Assembly: GCA_964389685.1 (NCBI GenBank)
Contig: CAYMFM010000068.1
Location: 1-21,241 of the forward strand
Origin: G020353115 sp964389685
GTDB lineage: Bacteria; Bacteroidota; Bacteroidia; Bacteroidales; VadinHA17
Length of the DNA stretch: 21,241 nt
Direction: 5' to 3'
Both the position numbers and the translations under genes were made by a program. Of this stretch, positions 7,696 through 15,154 are shown piece after piece (the first letter of the stretch is position 1; each line of letters opens with the position of its first letter). A model generated the notes under the pieces. The model worked only from the letters and a program-made list of their open reading frames with translations, had not been told where the DNA came from and did no database searches.

Positions 7696-9055
7696 ATTTT
7701 CGTATTTTTTCATACAATGTTGATCGGTTGATTTCCAGTGCCCTTGCTGCAGAACTGATATTTCCTTTGTATTTTTGCAGGGCTTTCATAATCAGGTACT
7801 TTTCATTTTTCTCAAGACTAAACGTTTCAAGTTTGTCCAACACCTTTTGGTATTCAATGAAGTGCAGATCATCTTTTGAAATGGTGTTTGTCTCACAGAA
7901 AATAACAGCTTTTTCTATCGCATGTTTCAGTTCTCTTATATTTCCCGGCCATGAATAATCCTGCAATGATTTCATTGCCGGATTACCAATGCGCAAATTC
8001 TTTTTGTGGTGGGTTTTTTGAAATTGATCAAGAAAAAAATCAGCGAGTCCCGGAATATCTTCCGGCCGTTCACTGAGGGGTGGTATTTCAATTTGCACTG
8101 TATTGACGCGATAGATCAGATCTTCCCGGAATTCACCCTGTTGAGCCATTTTGAATAATGGTTTGTTGGTAGCGCTGATTAGCCGGATGTCAACTTGAAC
8201 GGGTGAATTGGATCCGAGTGGGATCACTTCTTTATTTTGAATAGCTGTAAGTATTTTGGATTGCAACGGCAGTGTAAGATTTCCGATTTCATCCAGGAAC
8301 AGAGTACCTCCTGATGCAATTTCAAACCGCCCCGGTTTGTTTTCAACCGCATCGGTAAACGCCCCTTTTACATGCCCGAATAGTTCACTTTCGAACAGGG
8401 TTTCACTCAATGATCCAAGATCGACGCCAACAAAAATTTCCTCCAATCTGGAAGATCGTTTATGAATCTCCCTGGCGATGACCTCTTTACCTGTTCCACT
8501 TTCGCCCAATAGCAAAATGTTAGCGTCTGTTTTTGCTACCTTGTCAACGATTCTCATTACCTCTTTCATCGCTTTTGACACCCCGGGGCACAATTGAAAG
8601 TCACGATCAATACTTTCTTTCAGATGTTTCTGTTTCGATTTTAACCGGGAGATCTCAAGTTTGGATAACCGCAAGGTGTAGGCTGATAAAAGGGTCGATA
8701 AGATCTTTTCCTGATCCCATGATTTTTGTATGAAATCTGTTGCACCTTCTTTCATTGCTTTTACAGCCAGTTCAATATCTCCGAAAGCTGTAATGAATAC
8801 GATAGTGGAAGAAGAATCCCTTTCGAATATTTTGTTCATCCAGAAGATCCCTTCATTCCCGGTATTCACTCCCGCGTGGAAATTCATATCCAGTAATACG
8901 ATATCATATGAATTCTTTTCCAGAAGAGAGGGTATTCGGTTGGGATTTTTCTCCGTTATTATCTCAGCAAAGTGAGGAGTGAGGATCATTTTCAGGGCTA
9001 TCAATAACTCTTCATTATCATCTACGATCAATATTTTTCCTTTGGTTTTTGTCAT
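7685..9055 (-). CDS. NtrC-family sigma-54-dependent response regulator 2
   Basis: The product is 456 residues, collinear with NtrC1. Receiver about 6-125: acidic pocket D12-D13, phospho-acceptor D56 in LLDMNF, T89, K111. The residue after K111 is Ser (QKSW) where receivers normally carry a cis-proline. AAA+ domain about 153-385: Walker A GESGTGK (184-190), GAFTDA (231-236), Walker B GTLFLDEIG (250-258), SWPGNIREL (368-376). Fis-type helix-turn-helix about 431-452 (GNISSAARALEINRSTLYEKI), with recognition-helix residues different from those of NtrC1, so a different operator is expected. Its ATG overlaps the stop of the TIM-barrel gene (ATGA, 9052-9055) and its last 11 bp hold the kinase 2 start. 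Likely targets are the divergent permeases C-E and possibly its own operon. I see no promoter directly in front of it, so it is probably read from 10083 onward. Confidence 0.95.
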   Translation of the reverse strand: MTKTKGKILIVDDNEELLIALKMILTPHFAEIITEKNPNRIPSLLEKNSYDIVLLDMNFHAGVNTGNEGIFWMNKIFERDSSSTIVFITAFGDIELAVKAMKEGATDFIQKSWDQEKILSTLLSAYTLRLSKLEISRLKSKQKHLKESIDRDFQLCPGVSKAMKEVMRIVDKVAKTDANILLLGESGTGKEVIAREIHKRSSRLEEIFVGVDLGSLSETLFESELFGHVKGAFTDAVENKPGRFEIASGGTLFLDEIGNLTLPLQSKILTAIQNKEVIPLGSNSPVQVDIRLISATNKPLFKMAQQGEFREDLIYRVNTVQIEIPPLSERPEDIPGLADFFLDQFQKTHHKKNLRIGNPAMKSLQDYSWPGNIRELKHAIEKAVIFCETNTISKDDLHFIEYQKVLDKLETFSLEKNEKYLIMKALQKYKGNISSAARALEINRSTLYEKIRKYGI

Positions 9056-10083
9056 GATGTTACCTCGTTTATGATTCCCCGCATAAACTCGGCAGCCAGC
9101 TCTGCATTTTTATCTGCATATTCGATTCCAACCCGTTCTCCATTCACAACCGGAAGTGAATGGCACAGCTCATAACTGAAATAGCCGTTGTATCCAATAT
9201 CATGCATTGACCGGACAAAATCCGTGTAGAATGGGGCTCCGTTTACCTTGCCATCATCATCCCTTTCGTATTCGCCTCCGAAATGAGATAATACCTGAAG
9301 GTCCCCCACAGCTTGTGCTGCTGTTTGTATATTCTCAGCAGATTTATCGACCATGATTGGTGCATCCAGTGATACCTTCAGGCTGGGAGAATTGATCTCA
9401 TTAACCATTGTGAGTACATCCCTGTAATCTTTGATTACCGGAGCATGATTCTGCAGGGCAAGAATAACCCCTGCGTTTTCCGCATATTTTGTACACTCTT
9501 TCATCCCGTTAAGGCACCAAGTCCAGATCGCCTCTTCCGTAAATTTTTCATGGGTAACATTCCAGATGTTTCGTGCGGTGCTGTATTCTGCTACCTGCGG
9601 ATGCAATGTTACCCCAGGCCAGCCAAGAAACATCCGGAGTGTACTGGCACCAAGATCCGCAGTCATCCGGATCAGCTCTTTAACATAAGCGATCTGGCAC
9701 TCCCGGAATTCCGGTATCGGACTGCTGAAATCGTTATTGGCTGCCACACCGAAAATTTCAATTCCCTCGCTGTCGGCAAAAGATCGCAATTCCTTGCAAC
9801 GTTTCTCCGGCCAGTCAAGCGGATTCCCATGCGGACGTTTTCCATCAATTTCGATTCCTTCATAGCTGTATTGTTTCGCCCGTTTAATTATTTCCTCCAG
9901 GGACAGGGCTTCTCCACGGTACCAGATGCCAAGAAAGGTAATGCTGTACAAACCCACTTTCATGTTTGACCTTTTCTCCGGTTTGCATGCGGACAAACCA
10001 TTCACAGTTGTCATCAGACCGGCTGTTGCAGCCAGTGAGGTGGATACAAATTGTCGACGATTCATTCCTGTTCTTTTTTCCAT
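9052..10083 (-). CDS. Tat-signal, probable lipoprotein sugar phosphate isomerase/epimerase-like TIM-barrel protein
   Basis: The product is 343 residues from the ATG at 10081-10083; the open frame reaches 10146 but that extension lacks signal-peptide character. The N-terminus has a twin-arginine motif (NRRQFV, R9-R10), a hydrophobic stretch and a lipobox ending LSAC (C33), predicting Tat export and possibly a lipid anchor. Residues about 41-338 resemble xylose-isomerase-like/AP_endonuc_2 TIM barrels: YEGIEID, a Gln-Asn-His (LALQNH), a Lys-Val-Ser-Leu-Asp strand, HFGGEYE and YFSYELCHSL. The Glu/Asp/His/Glu residues in these are plausible metal ligands. Bacteroidota encode many such secreted proteins, usually with sugar-catabolic genes. 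Here it leads an operon with NtrC2 and kinase 2, overlapping NtrC2 by ATGA. Whether it has a catalytic role or a periplasmic ligand-sensing role cannot be told. The substrate is unknown. Confidence 0.88.
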   Translation of the reverse strand: MEKRTGMNRRQFVSTSLAATAGLMTTVNGLSACKPEKRSNMKVGLYSITFLGIWYRGEALSLEEIIKRAKQYSYEGIEIDGKRPHGNPLDWPEKRCKELRSFADSEGIEIFGVAANNDFSSPIPEFRECQIAYVKELIRMTADLGASTLRMFLGWPGVTLHPQVAEYSTARNIWNVTHEKFTEEAIWTWCLNGMKECTKYAENAGVILALQNHAPVIKDYRDVLTMVNEINSPSLKVSLDAPIMVDKSAENIQTAAQAVGDLQVLSHFGGEYERDDDGKVNGAPFYTDFVRSMHDIGYNGYFSYELCHSLPVVNGERVGIEYADKNAELAAEFMRGIINEVTS

Positions 10084-10126
10084 GATCTGTATTGTTTTAT
10101 TGGTAAATGTAATAAAAACAGACATG

Positions 10127-10147
10127 AGTGTTGGAATTTCCGACACT
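10127..10147. promoter_or_regulatory. Near-palindromic operator candidate (probable NtrC2 site)
   Basis: This is a 21-bp near-palindrome with arms AGTGT-N-GGAA and TTCC-N-ACACT around a central T. Only the N pair (T and G) breaks symmetry. It lies between the divergent TIM-barrel and permease C starts, with its centre about 63 bp upstream of the -24 element at 10199. The core differs from the TGTCCA arms on the left side, as expected if the paralogous regulators have diverged in specificity. Confidence 0.5.
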
Positions 10148-10179
10148 TATTCTAAAATACTAATTGTTAAATAATTATA

Positions 10180-10192
10180 AATCAATTTATTA
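10180..10192 (+). promoter_or_regulatory. IHF-like bending site
   Basis: AATCAATTTATTA fits the WATCAA-N4-TTR consensus exactly and lies between the palindrome at 10127 and the sigma-54-like promoter at 10199, the usual place. The DNA here is very AT-rich, so a chance match is quite possible. Confidence 0.3.
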
Positions 10193-10198
10193 GAATTT

Positions 10199-10214
10199 TG
10201 GTATACTACTTGAA
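10199..10214 (+). promoter_or_regulatory. Sigma-54-like promoter for permeases C-E
   Basis: TGGTATACTACTTGAA has TGG at -24 and TTGA at -12 with GG-N10 spacing. It carries the same C-to-A departure at -12 as the promoter proposed for permease A. The predicted start point is near 10225, 54 bp before the ATG. Confidence 0.4.
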
Positions 10215-10223
10215 CAAGATCAA

Positions 10224-10231
10224 TAAATTTG
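10224..10231 (+). promoter_or_regulatory. Bacteroidota -7 box, alternative promoter for permease C
   Basis: TAAATTTG matches the housekeeping TAnnTTTG box. A TTG at 10198-10200 lies 23 bp upstream, at the long end for a -33 element. Permease C may therefore have a constitutive promoter instead of, or in addition to, the sigma-54-like one. Confidence 0.35.
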
Positions 10232-10278
10232 AAAGTTCCTCTGCAATATTTCGGATTTTTATAAAATTTACATTCACT

Positions 10279-12624
10279 ATGTTTAGGCACTATATAAAAA
10301 CTTCATTAAGAATTTTACTCAGGAACAAGGTATTTTCCTTCATCAACGTGTTGGGACTGTCTATCGGTCTTGCTTGTTTTATCCTGATTTTTCTGTGGAT
10401 TAAGGATGAAATTGGGTATGACCGATTCCATGAGCATGCTGATCGACTGTACAGGCTTCTTCAAAAAGACCATGCTAATCCTGATTTTGTGTGGACAACA
10501 ACACCGACTCCACTCGGCCCAATTCTTAAAGAGAACATTCCGGAGGTTGAAGCCTTTACCCGTTTCTGGTCAGCAGGTGGTCTTGTTAAGTACGAAGACA
10601 AAGTATTCTTTGAAGATGAGATAAAGCTGGTTGACCCATATTTCTTCCAAATGTTTACTTTTCCATTTGTGCAAGGGACAATGAAAACCGTATTGCCAAA
10701 TATCGATGCCCTGGTATTGACAGAATCCACGGCGAAAAAGTACTTCGGTAATGAAAATCCGGTAGGAAAGAGATTACATATCCAGGATACACTTGATCTA
10801 ACTGTTACGGCTGTTATTAAAGACCCTCCAAGGAAATCGCATGTACGCTTTTCCATGTTGCTTCATATTAACCTTGTTCCTGAATACCGGTTAACCAGTT
10901 GGGCTTCTGACTATCCGACATATATTTTGGTTTCTGAAGGAGCAAAAAAAGATACAGTAGTAAAAAAAATTGAGAATTTATGGAGGTTAGTAGATCCGGA
11001 TGGAACCGACTACTCTGATCTTCAGCCATTGACTGAGGTATATTTAAATGAATATGGTGCTCCTGGGAAGATCATACAGGTCTATACCTTTTCTGTTATT
11101 GCCATACTTGTGCTGGTCATTGCCTGTATAAATTTCATGAACTTATCTACTGCAAGGTCCCTAAAGCGCGCTCGGGAGGTAGGATTGCGAAAAGTTATTG
11201 GTGCCAATCGATCTCAATTGATTACTCAGTTCCTCGGTGAATCGATTACGTTTGCATTCATTGCACTCGTGTTTGCATGGATCCTTGTGGAGTTATTCCG
11301 ACCGCTTTTCAATGTACTCACCGGAAAAGAGATAGAAATTGCATATTCAGATCCTGTACTTTTACTGTTCCTTGTAATGATTCTGTTTTTCACGGGATTG
11401 TTTTCCGGAAGTTATCCGGCTATTGTATTATCATCATTTAAGTCTGTAAATACAGTAAAGGGAGAAAGTGCAAGTCATCCAGGTAGCAAATTGTTTCGTA
11501 ACATCCTGGTTGTGTTCCAGTTTTTTATCTCTGTGGTTTTGATTGTTTGTATAATGGTTATATATAAACAATTATGGTATATCCAGAACAAAGATCTTGG
11601 ATTGAACAGGGAGAATGTTTTGGTCATGCCATTTCTTAGTGAGTTCGCACCCAGGTATGATGCCATCAAGGATGAGTTGCTTCGGAATCCCAATATTAAG
11701 TATGTTTCAGGAATGTCGAACTTACCAACCGCTGTGAATTCACATGTTGGGATGAACTGGGAGGGAAATCCCGATGACCAGGGGATTGGGATCGACTATT
11801 TTATGGCGGATTATGGTATGATTGAGGCCATGGAGATGGAGATGTTGTATGGACGCAGTTTTTCCGAGGATTTTGCCGGTGATGATTCCATCGCTTATAT
11901 TATCAATGAATCGGCAATGGAGCGGATGGGGATTACTAATCCTGTTGATCACCCAGTTGAGTTTCAACATCCCTACTTCCCTGACCGGTTCAGTAAAGGG
12001 AAAATCATCGGTGTAGTCAAGGATTTTCATCATAGACCCTTGCGAGAGCAGATAGTTCCTCTGGCTATTCGCATCTACAGGCCCTGGTACAACTACCTGG
12101 TTGTAAAAATCAGCCCTGAAGATGTACAGGAAACTGTCTCATATATTCAGGGTGTTGCCATGAAATTTGCTTCTGATTATCCTTTCGAATATTCCTTTTT
12201 CGATGATGAGATCAAAGCACAATATGCACCGGAAAACAAGGTAAAGGATATTGTTATCTATTTTGCATTCCTGAGCATTTTCATTTCATGCCTGGGATTA
12301 TTCGGACTGGCATCCTATACAGCAGAGCGGCATACCAAGGAGATTGGTATCCGGAAAGCAAGTGGGGCTACTATCAGAAGCATTGTGTTCTTCCTTACGA
12401 CAGCATCCATAAAATGGATTGCCATTGGCCTGTTATTGGGTTGTCCTGTCGCATGGCTTATCATGAGAAAAGTGCTGATAAACTATGCCTATCGGACGAA
12501 TCTTTCCTGGTGGATATTCCTGATCACGGTCATAATTGTTACAGTAATGGGAATGGTTGCAGTGACCCACCAGGCTATAAAAGCAGCAAGAATGAATCCG
12601 GCAGATTCACTCAGGTATGAGTGA
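10279..12624 (+). CDS. MacB/FtsX-type ABC transporter permease C
   Basis: The product is 781 residues from the ATG at 10279 (MFRHYIKTSLRILLRNK). The frame is open back to 10198, but that extension would include the promoter elements and does not match its paralogs. Order: helix 1 (about 20-41); first core domain with YDRFHEH and KKYFGNENPVGK; first FtsX block (about 270-395) with IACINFMNLSTAR and REVGLRKVIGA; helix 5 (about 408-428); second core domain with GIDYFMADYGMIEAMEMEMLYGR reading as the usual new-position/GR segment; second FtsX block (about 657-764) with KEIGIRKASGA; end at NPADSLRYE. It is closest in its N-terminus to permease E. Its last 28 coding bases (12595-12622) are identical to those of permease A in opposite orientation. 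It is the first gene of a three-permease run and needs an ATPase not in the window. Confidence 0.93.
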   Translation: MFRHYIKTSLRILLRNKVFSFINVLGLSIGLACFILIFLWIKDEIGYDRFHEHADRLYRLLQKDHANPDFVWTTTPTPLGPILKENIPEVEAFTRFWSAGGLVKYEDKVFFEDEIKLVDPYFFQMFTFPFVQGTMKTVLPNIDALVLTESTAKKYFGNENPVGKRLHIQDTLDLTVTAVIKDPPRKSHVRFSMLLHINLVPEYRLTSWASDYPTYILVSEGAKKDTVVKKIENLWRLVDPDGTDYSDLQPLTEVYLNEYGAPGKIIQVYTFSVIAILVLVIACINFMNLSTARSLKRAREVGLRKVIGANRSQLITQFLGESITFAFIALVFAWILVELFRPLFNVLTGKEIEIAYSDPVLLLFLVMILFFTGLFSGSYPAIVLSSFKSVNTVKGESASHPGSKLFRNILVVFQFFISVVLIVCIMVIYKQLWYIQNKDLGLNRENVLVMPFLSEFAPRYDAIKDELLRNPNIKYVSGMSNLPTAVNSHVGMNWEGNPDDQGIGIDYFMADYGMIEAMEMEMLYGRSFSEDFAGDDSIAYIINESAMERMGITNPVDHPVEFQHPYFPDRFSKGKIIGVVKDFHHRPLREQIVPLAIRIYRPWYNYLVVKISPEDVQETVSYIQGVAMKFASDYPFEYSFFDDEIKAQYAPENKVKDIVIYFAFLSIFISCLGLFGLASYTAERHTKEIGIRKASGATIRSIVFFLTTASIKWIAIGLLLGCPVAWLIMRKVLINYAYRTNLSWWIFLITVIIVTVMGMVAVTHQAIKAARMNPADSLRYE

Positions 12625-12723
12625 GACACATTTTTCATGAAGCAGGGCTGATATGAAAAATGCATGTCGAACTCCTGTCTGCCGACAGGCAGGCATCCCG
12701 ATGCATATCGGGATCTTTGTTAA
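12625..12723 (+). other. Bipartite stem-loop module, copy 2 (3' of permease C)
   Basis: Right after the stop come stem 1 (CATTTTTCAT/ATGAAAAATG, 12629-12638 with 12653-12662), the linker GTCGAACT (12666-12673), a 20-bp palindromic insert, and stem 2 (ATCCCGAT/ATCGGGAT, 12695-12702 with 12707-12714, 4-nt loop). The tail TCTTTGTTAA follows. The 30 bp at 12694-12723 are identical to the reverse complement of 963-992. Stem 1 keeps position and pairing but not sequence relative to copies 1 and 3. Confidence 0.75.
12674..12693. repeat. 20-bp palindromic insert inside module copy 2
   Basis: CCTGTCTGCCGACAGGCAGG sits exactly between GAACT and CATCCCGAT, which are directly joined in copy 1. It can form its own hairpin (CCTGTC, 4-nt loop, GACAGG). 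CTGCC/GGCAG palindromes of this kind are familiar between genes in Bacteroidota, from general knowledge. Confidence 0.6.
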
Positions 12724-12733
12724 TAATTATGCT

Positions 12734-12758
12734 ATAGGCCCCAAAGAGATGCCTTTGG
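12734..12758 (+). other. Hairpin with shared ATAGGCCCCAAAG word
   Basis: CCAAAG (12741-12746) pairs with CTTTGG (12753-12758) over a 6-nt loop. The 13-bp word ATAGGCCCCAAAG (12734-12746) recurs at 17596-17608 downstream of permease E. The remaining 12759-12801 holds two AAATGTA units and no convincing promoter for permease D. Confidence 0.45.
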
Positions 12759-12801
12759 TACATCCCTTTGAGAAATGTAAAATGTAAACCGAGAGTCAAA
12801 T

Positions 12802-15129
12802 ATGTTCAGGAATCATATCAAAATAGCATTCCGGTACTTGATAAAACAATGGCCTATAACCATGATCAACCTGGGTGGTTTATCTCTGGCAATTGGGATC
12901 ACAATCCTGATATTATTATTTGTTCAGGATCAGTTTAGTTATAACAAGTTTAACGAAAAACGAGACCGGATATATCTTGTTCAGTTAGGGACTACTGAGC
13001 ACATGCCCGCAGCCATAGGAATAGATCTGAAAGAGAATATTAAGGATATTGAGGAAGTTGTCAGGTTTACAGTGTATCGTGAAGGCCTTGTGGAGTATCC
13101 TTTGTCTGGAGAAAAACCTAAATCCTATATTTTGGAAAATCCTGTCTTTGCCGATAGCACAATTTTTGATGTTTTTAGCTTCAATTTCATATACGGTGAT
13201 CCCAAAACAGCCTTTAATGCACCTCTTTCTGTTATCCTGACTGAGGATATAGCAGAGATGATCTTTCCATTTGAAAATCCGGTTGGCGAAGTGATCAGAG
13301 TTGAGAATAGTATGGAATATACTGTTACCGGAGTGATAGAAAATGTACAGAATTTTCACATACCCATCGATGCTATCTGTTCATTCAACATCTTTACGAA
13401 AATTTTTGGAGGGGACTACCGGTATGATGATGGATGGCAGCACCCCACATATGTTCTGCTGCCTGAGAAACATAATCTTACTCAGATCGAAAATAGAATA
13501 GAAGAATTCTATAAGGAGCGAAAGATCTTTGAAGACCCTGACTTCCAACTTAATAGTTTGAACAAAGTATATTTTACCAGCAGGGTAGGAAAGAAAGGCA
13601 ATCTTCAGTTTGTCTACCTTCTGTTGGTTGTTGGTATTCTAATAATTATTGTGGCTACTCTCAATTACATTAATCTTACGACTGCAGGATCGGGACAACG
13701 GTTTATTGAGGTTGGAATAAAGAAAGTAACAGGAGCCGGCAGAAGTAACCTCATTGTGCAATTTCTTACAGAGTCCGTTCTTCTTACACTATTGGCTTTA
13801 GTGCTGGGATTTATAGTAGCTGAGTTGCTTGTCCCCCCGTTTAATCAACTCATAGTCAGTAATCTGGAGGTGAAAGAATTTTACCGGTTCCCTGAAATCA
13901 TCTATTTTATATCCGGTGCTATTTTACTGGGGATCCTTTCCGGTTTATATCCGGGTATTAACCTGATTTCTGTCCGTCCTGCACCTGTATTAAAAGGAGA
14001 AAGAACAAGGGGCCGAAAGGGAATTAATCTGAGGAGATCACTGATCCTTTTTCAGTTTACTGTTTCTATTATGCTACTTACGGGGATGTTCACAGTCCTG
14101 AAACAGGTAAATTACATGAAAAGTAAAGATCTCGGATTTGTTAAAGAAGAAACAATAATTCTGGAACCAGTACGGGCACTGCAGGATACTATGATGACTT
14201 TTAAAGAAGAAATACTTAACATCCCCCAGGTTCAGAAAGTCTCTTATTCAAATGCACCACCCGGAGGCAATTTTTGGTATTGGTCGGTAAGGTCAAATGA
14301 AATAGAAAGCAGCGTAAGGGTCAATGCAGTTGATCCTGATTTCATTTCAATGTATGGTTTAAAAATAATTGAAGGGAGGGACTTCAATTGGGATCTTGTG
14401 ACTGATAAGGATAATAAATTTATAATCAATGAGACTGCAGCACGACTTTTTGAATTGGATCATCCGATTGGTAAGAAATTAGTGGATGGTCCTAACGGTG
14501 ATGGGGAGATCATAGGAGTTATTGAAGATTTTCACTTTATTTCACTACACCACCAAATCGAACCACTTGTTTTATACTGGCTTGACTGGCCGCACCGCGT
14601 AATTAATATCAGGATAACAGGTGAGCACATGGAAAATACACTGCATAATATCGAGGGAAAATGGGATGAATTCTCACAGAATTTCCCATTCTCATACACC
14701 CTGCTTGGTGATTCATTTGATCTCCAGTACAGATCTGAGGATCAGCTTATGAAAGCGTTTGGATATTTTACAATTCTTGCACTTGTTATTGCTTGTTCCG
14801 GATTATTTGGGCTTACTTTATTTATAATTGAACAAAAAACCAGAGAAATTGGGATCAGGAAAGCATTTGGAGCGACCGTTACAACCATTATCTATTCATT
14901 TACTATTGAAATCATTGTATTGATAGGGATATCCATCATGCTGGCCGTACCGATCTCCTGGCGATATCTGAAGAACTGGATGTATAATTTCCCATTCAAA
15001 ACCGAACTTTCGTGGTGGCTATTTCTTATCCCCGGGATTATAGCAGTTATTCTGGCTATTTTGACAATAAGTTTTCTTACATACAGGGCAGCTAATAGGA
15101 ATCCAGCGGATAGTTTAAGGTATGAATAA
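12802..15129 (+). CDS. MacB/FtsX-type ABC transporter permease D (divergent member)
   Basis: The product is 775 residues and starts MFRNHIKIAFRYLIKQW. Helix 1 is at about 20-42, the first core domain follows, the first FtsX block is at about 270-390, helix 5 at about 412-432, the second core domain follows, and the second FtsX block at about 650-760 contains REIGIRKAFGA. It ends NPADSLRYE. It departs from its neighbours at usually constant places: the first FtsX block reads ATLNYINLTTAGSGQR instead of ACINxMNLSTARSxKR, and EVGIKKVTGA instead of EVGIRK; the core-domain signature reads AEMIFPFENPVGE instead of KYFGxENPxGK. It is 25 bp from permease E, so they are surely co-transcribed, and it is the only complete permease here without a stem-loop module behind it. 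It could be a specialised half of a heterodimer with C or E; that is inference. Confidence 0.93.
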   Translation: MFRNHIKIAFRYLIKQWPITMINLGGLSLAIGITILILLFVQDQFSYNKFNEKRDRIYLVQLGTTEHMPAAIGIDLKENIKDIEEVVRFTVYREGLVEYPLSGEKPKSYILENPVFADSTIFDVFSFNFIYGDPKTAFNAPLSVILTEDIAEMIFPFENPVGEVIRVENSMEYTVTGVIENVQNFHIPIDAICSFNIFTKIFGGDYRYDDGWQHPTYVLLPEKHNLTQIENRIEEFYKERKIFEDPDFQLNSLNKVYFTSRVGKKGNLQFVYLLLVVGILIIIVATLNYINLTTAGSGQRFIEVGIKKVTGAGRSNLIVQFLTESVLLTLLALVLGFIVAELLVPPFNQLIVSNLEVKEFYRFPEIIYFISGAILLGILSGLYPGINLISVRPAPVLKGERTRGRKGINLRRSLILFQFTVSIMLLTGMFTVLKQVNYMKSKDLGFVKEETIILEPVRALQDTMMTFKEEILNIPQVQKVSYSNAPPGGNFWYWSVRSNEIESSVRVNAVDPDFISMYGLKIIEGRDFNWDLVTDKDNKFIINETAARLFELDHPIGKKLVDGPNGDGEIIGVIEDFHFISLHHQIEPLVLYWLDWPHRVINIRITGEHMENTLHNIEGKWDEFSQNFPFSYTLLGDSFDLQYRSEDQLMKAFGYFTILALVIACSGLFGLTLFIIEQKTREIGIRKAFGATVTTIIYSFTIEIIVLIGISIMLAVPISWRYLKNWMYNFPFKTELSWWLFLIPGIIAVILAILTISFLTYRAANRNPADSLRYE

Positions 15130-15154
15130 GAATTAATAAGTTATCACTTCAATT

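Noticed and set aside
12757..12773. Possible sigma-54 promoter for permease D (TGGTACATCCCTTTGAG)
   Set aside because: The spacing is one base too long for GG-N10 and the -12 element lacks GC; not strong enough to call.
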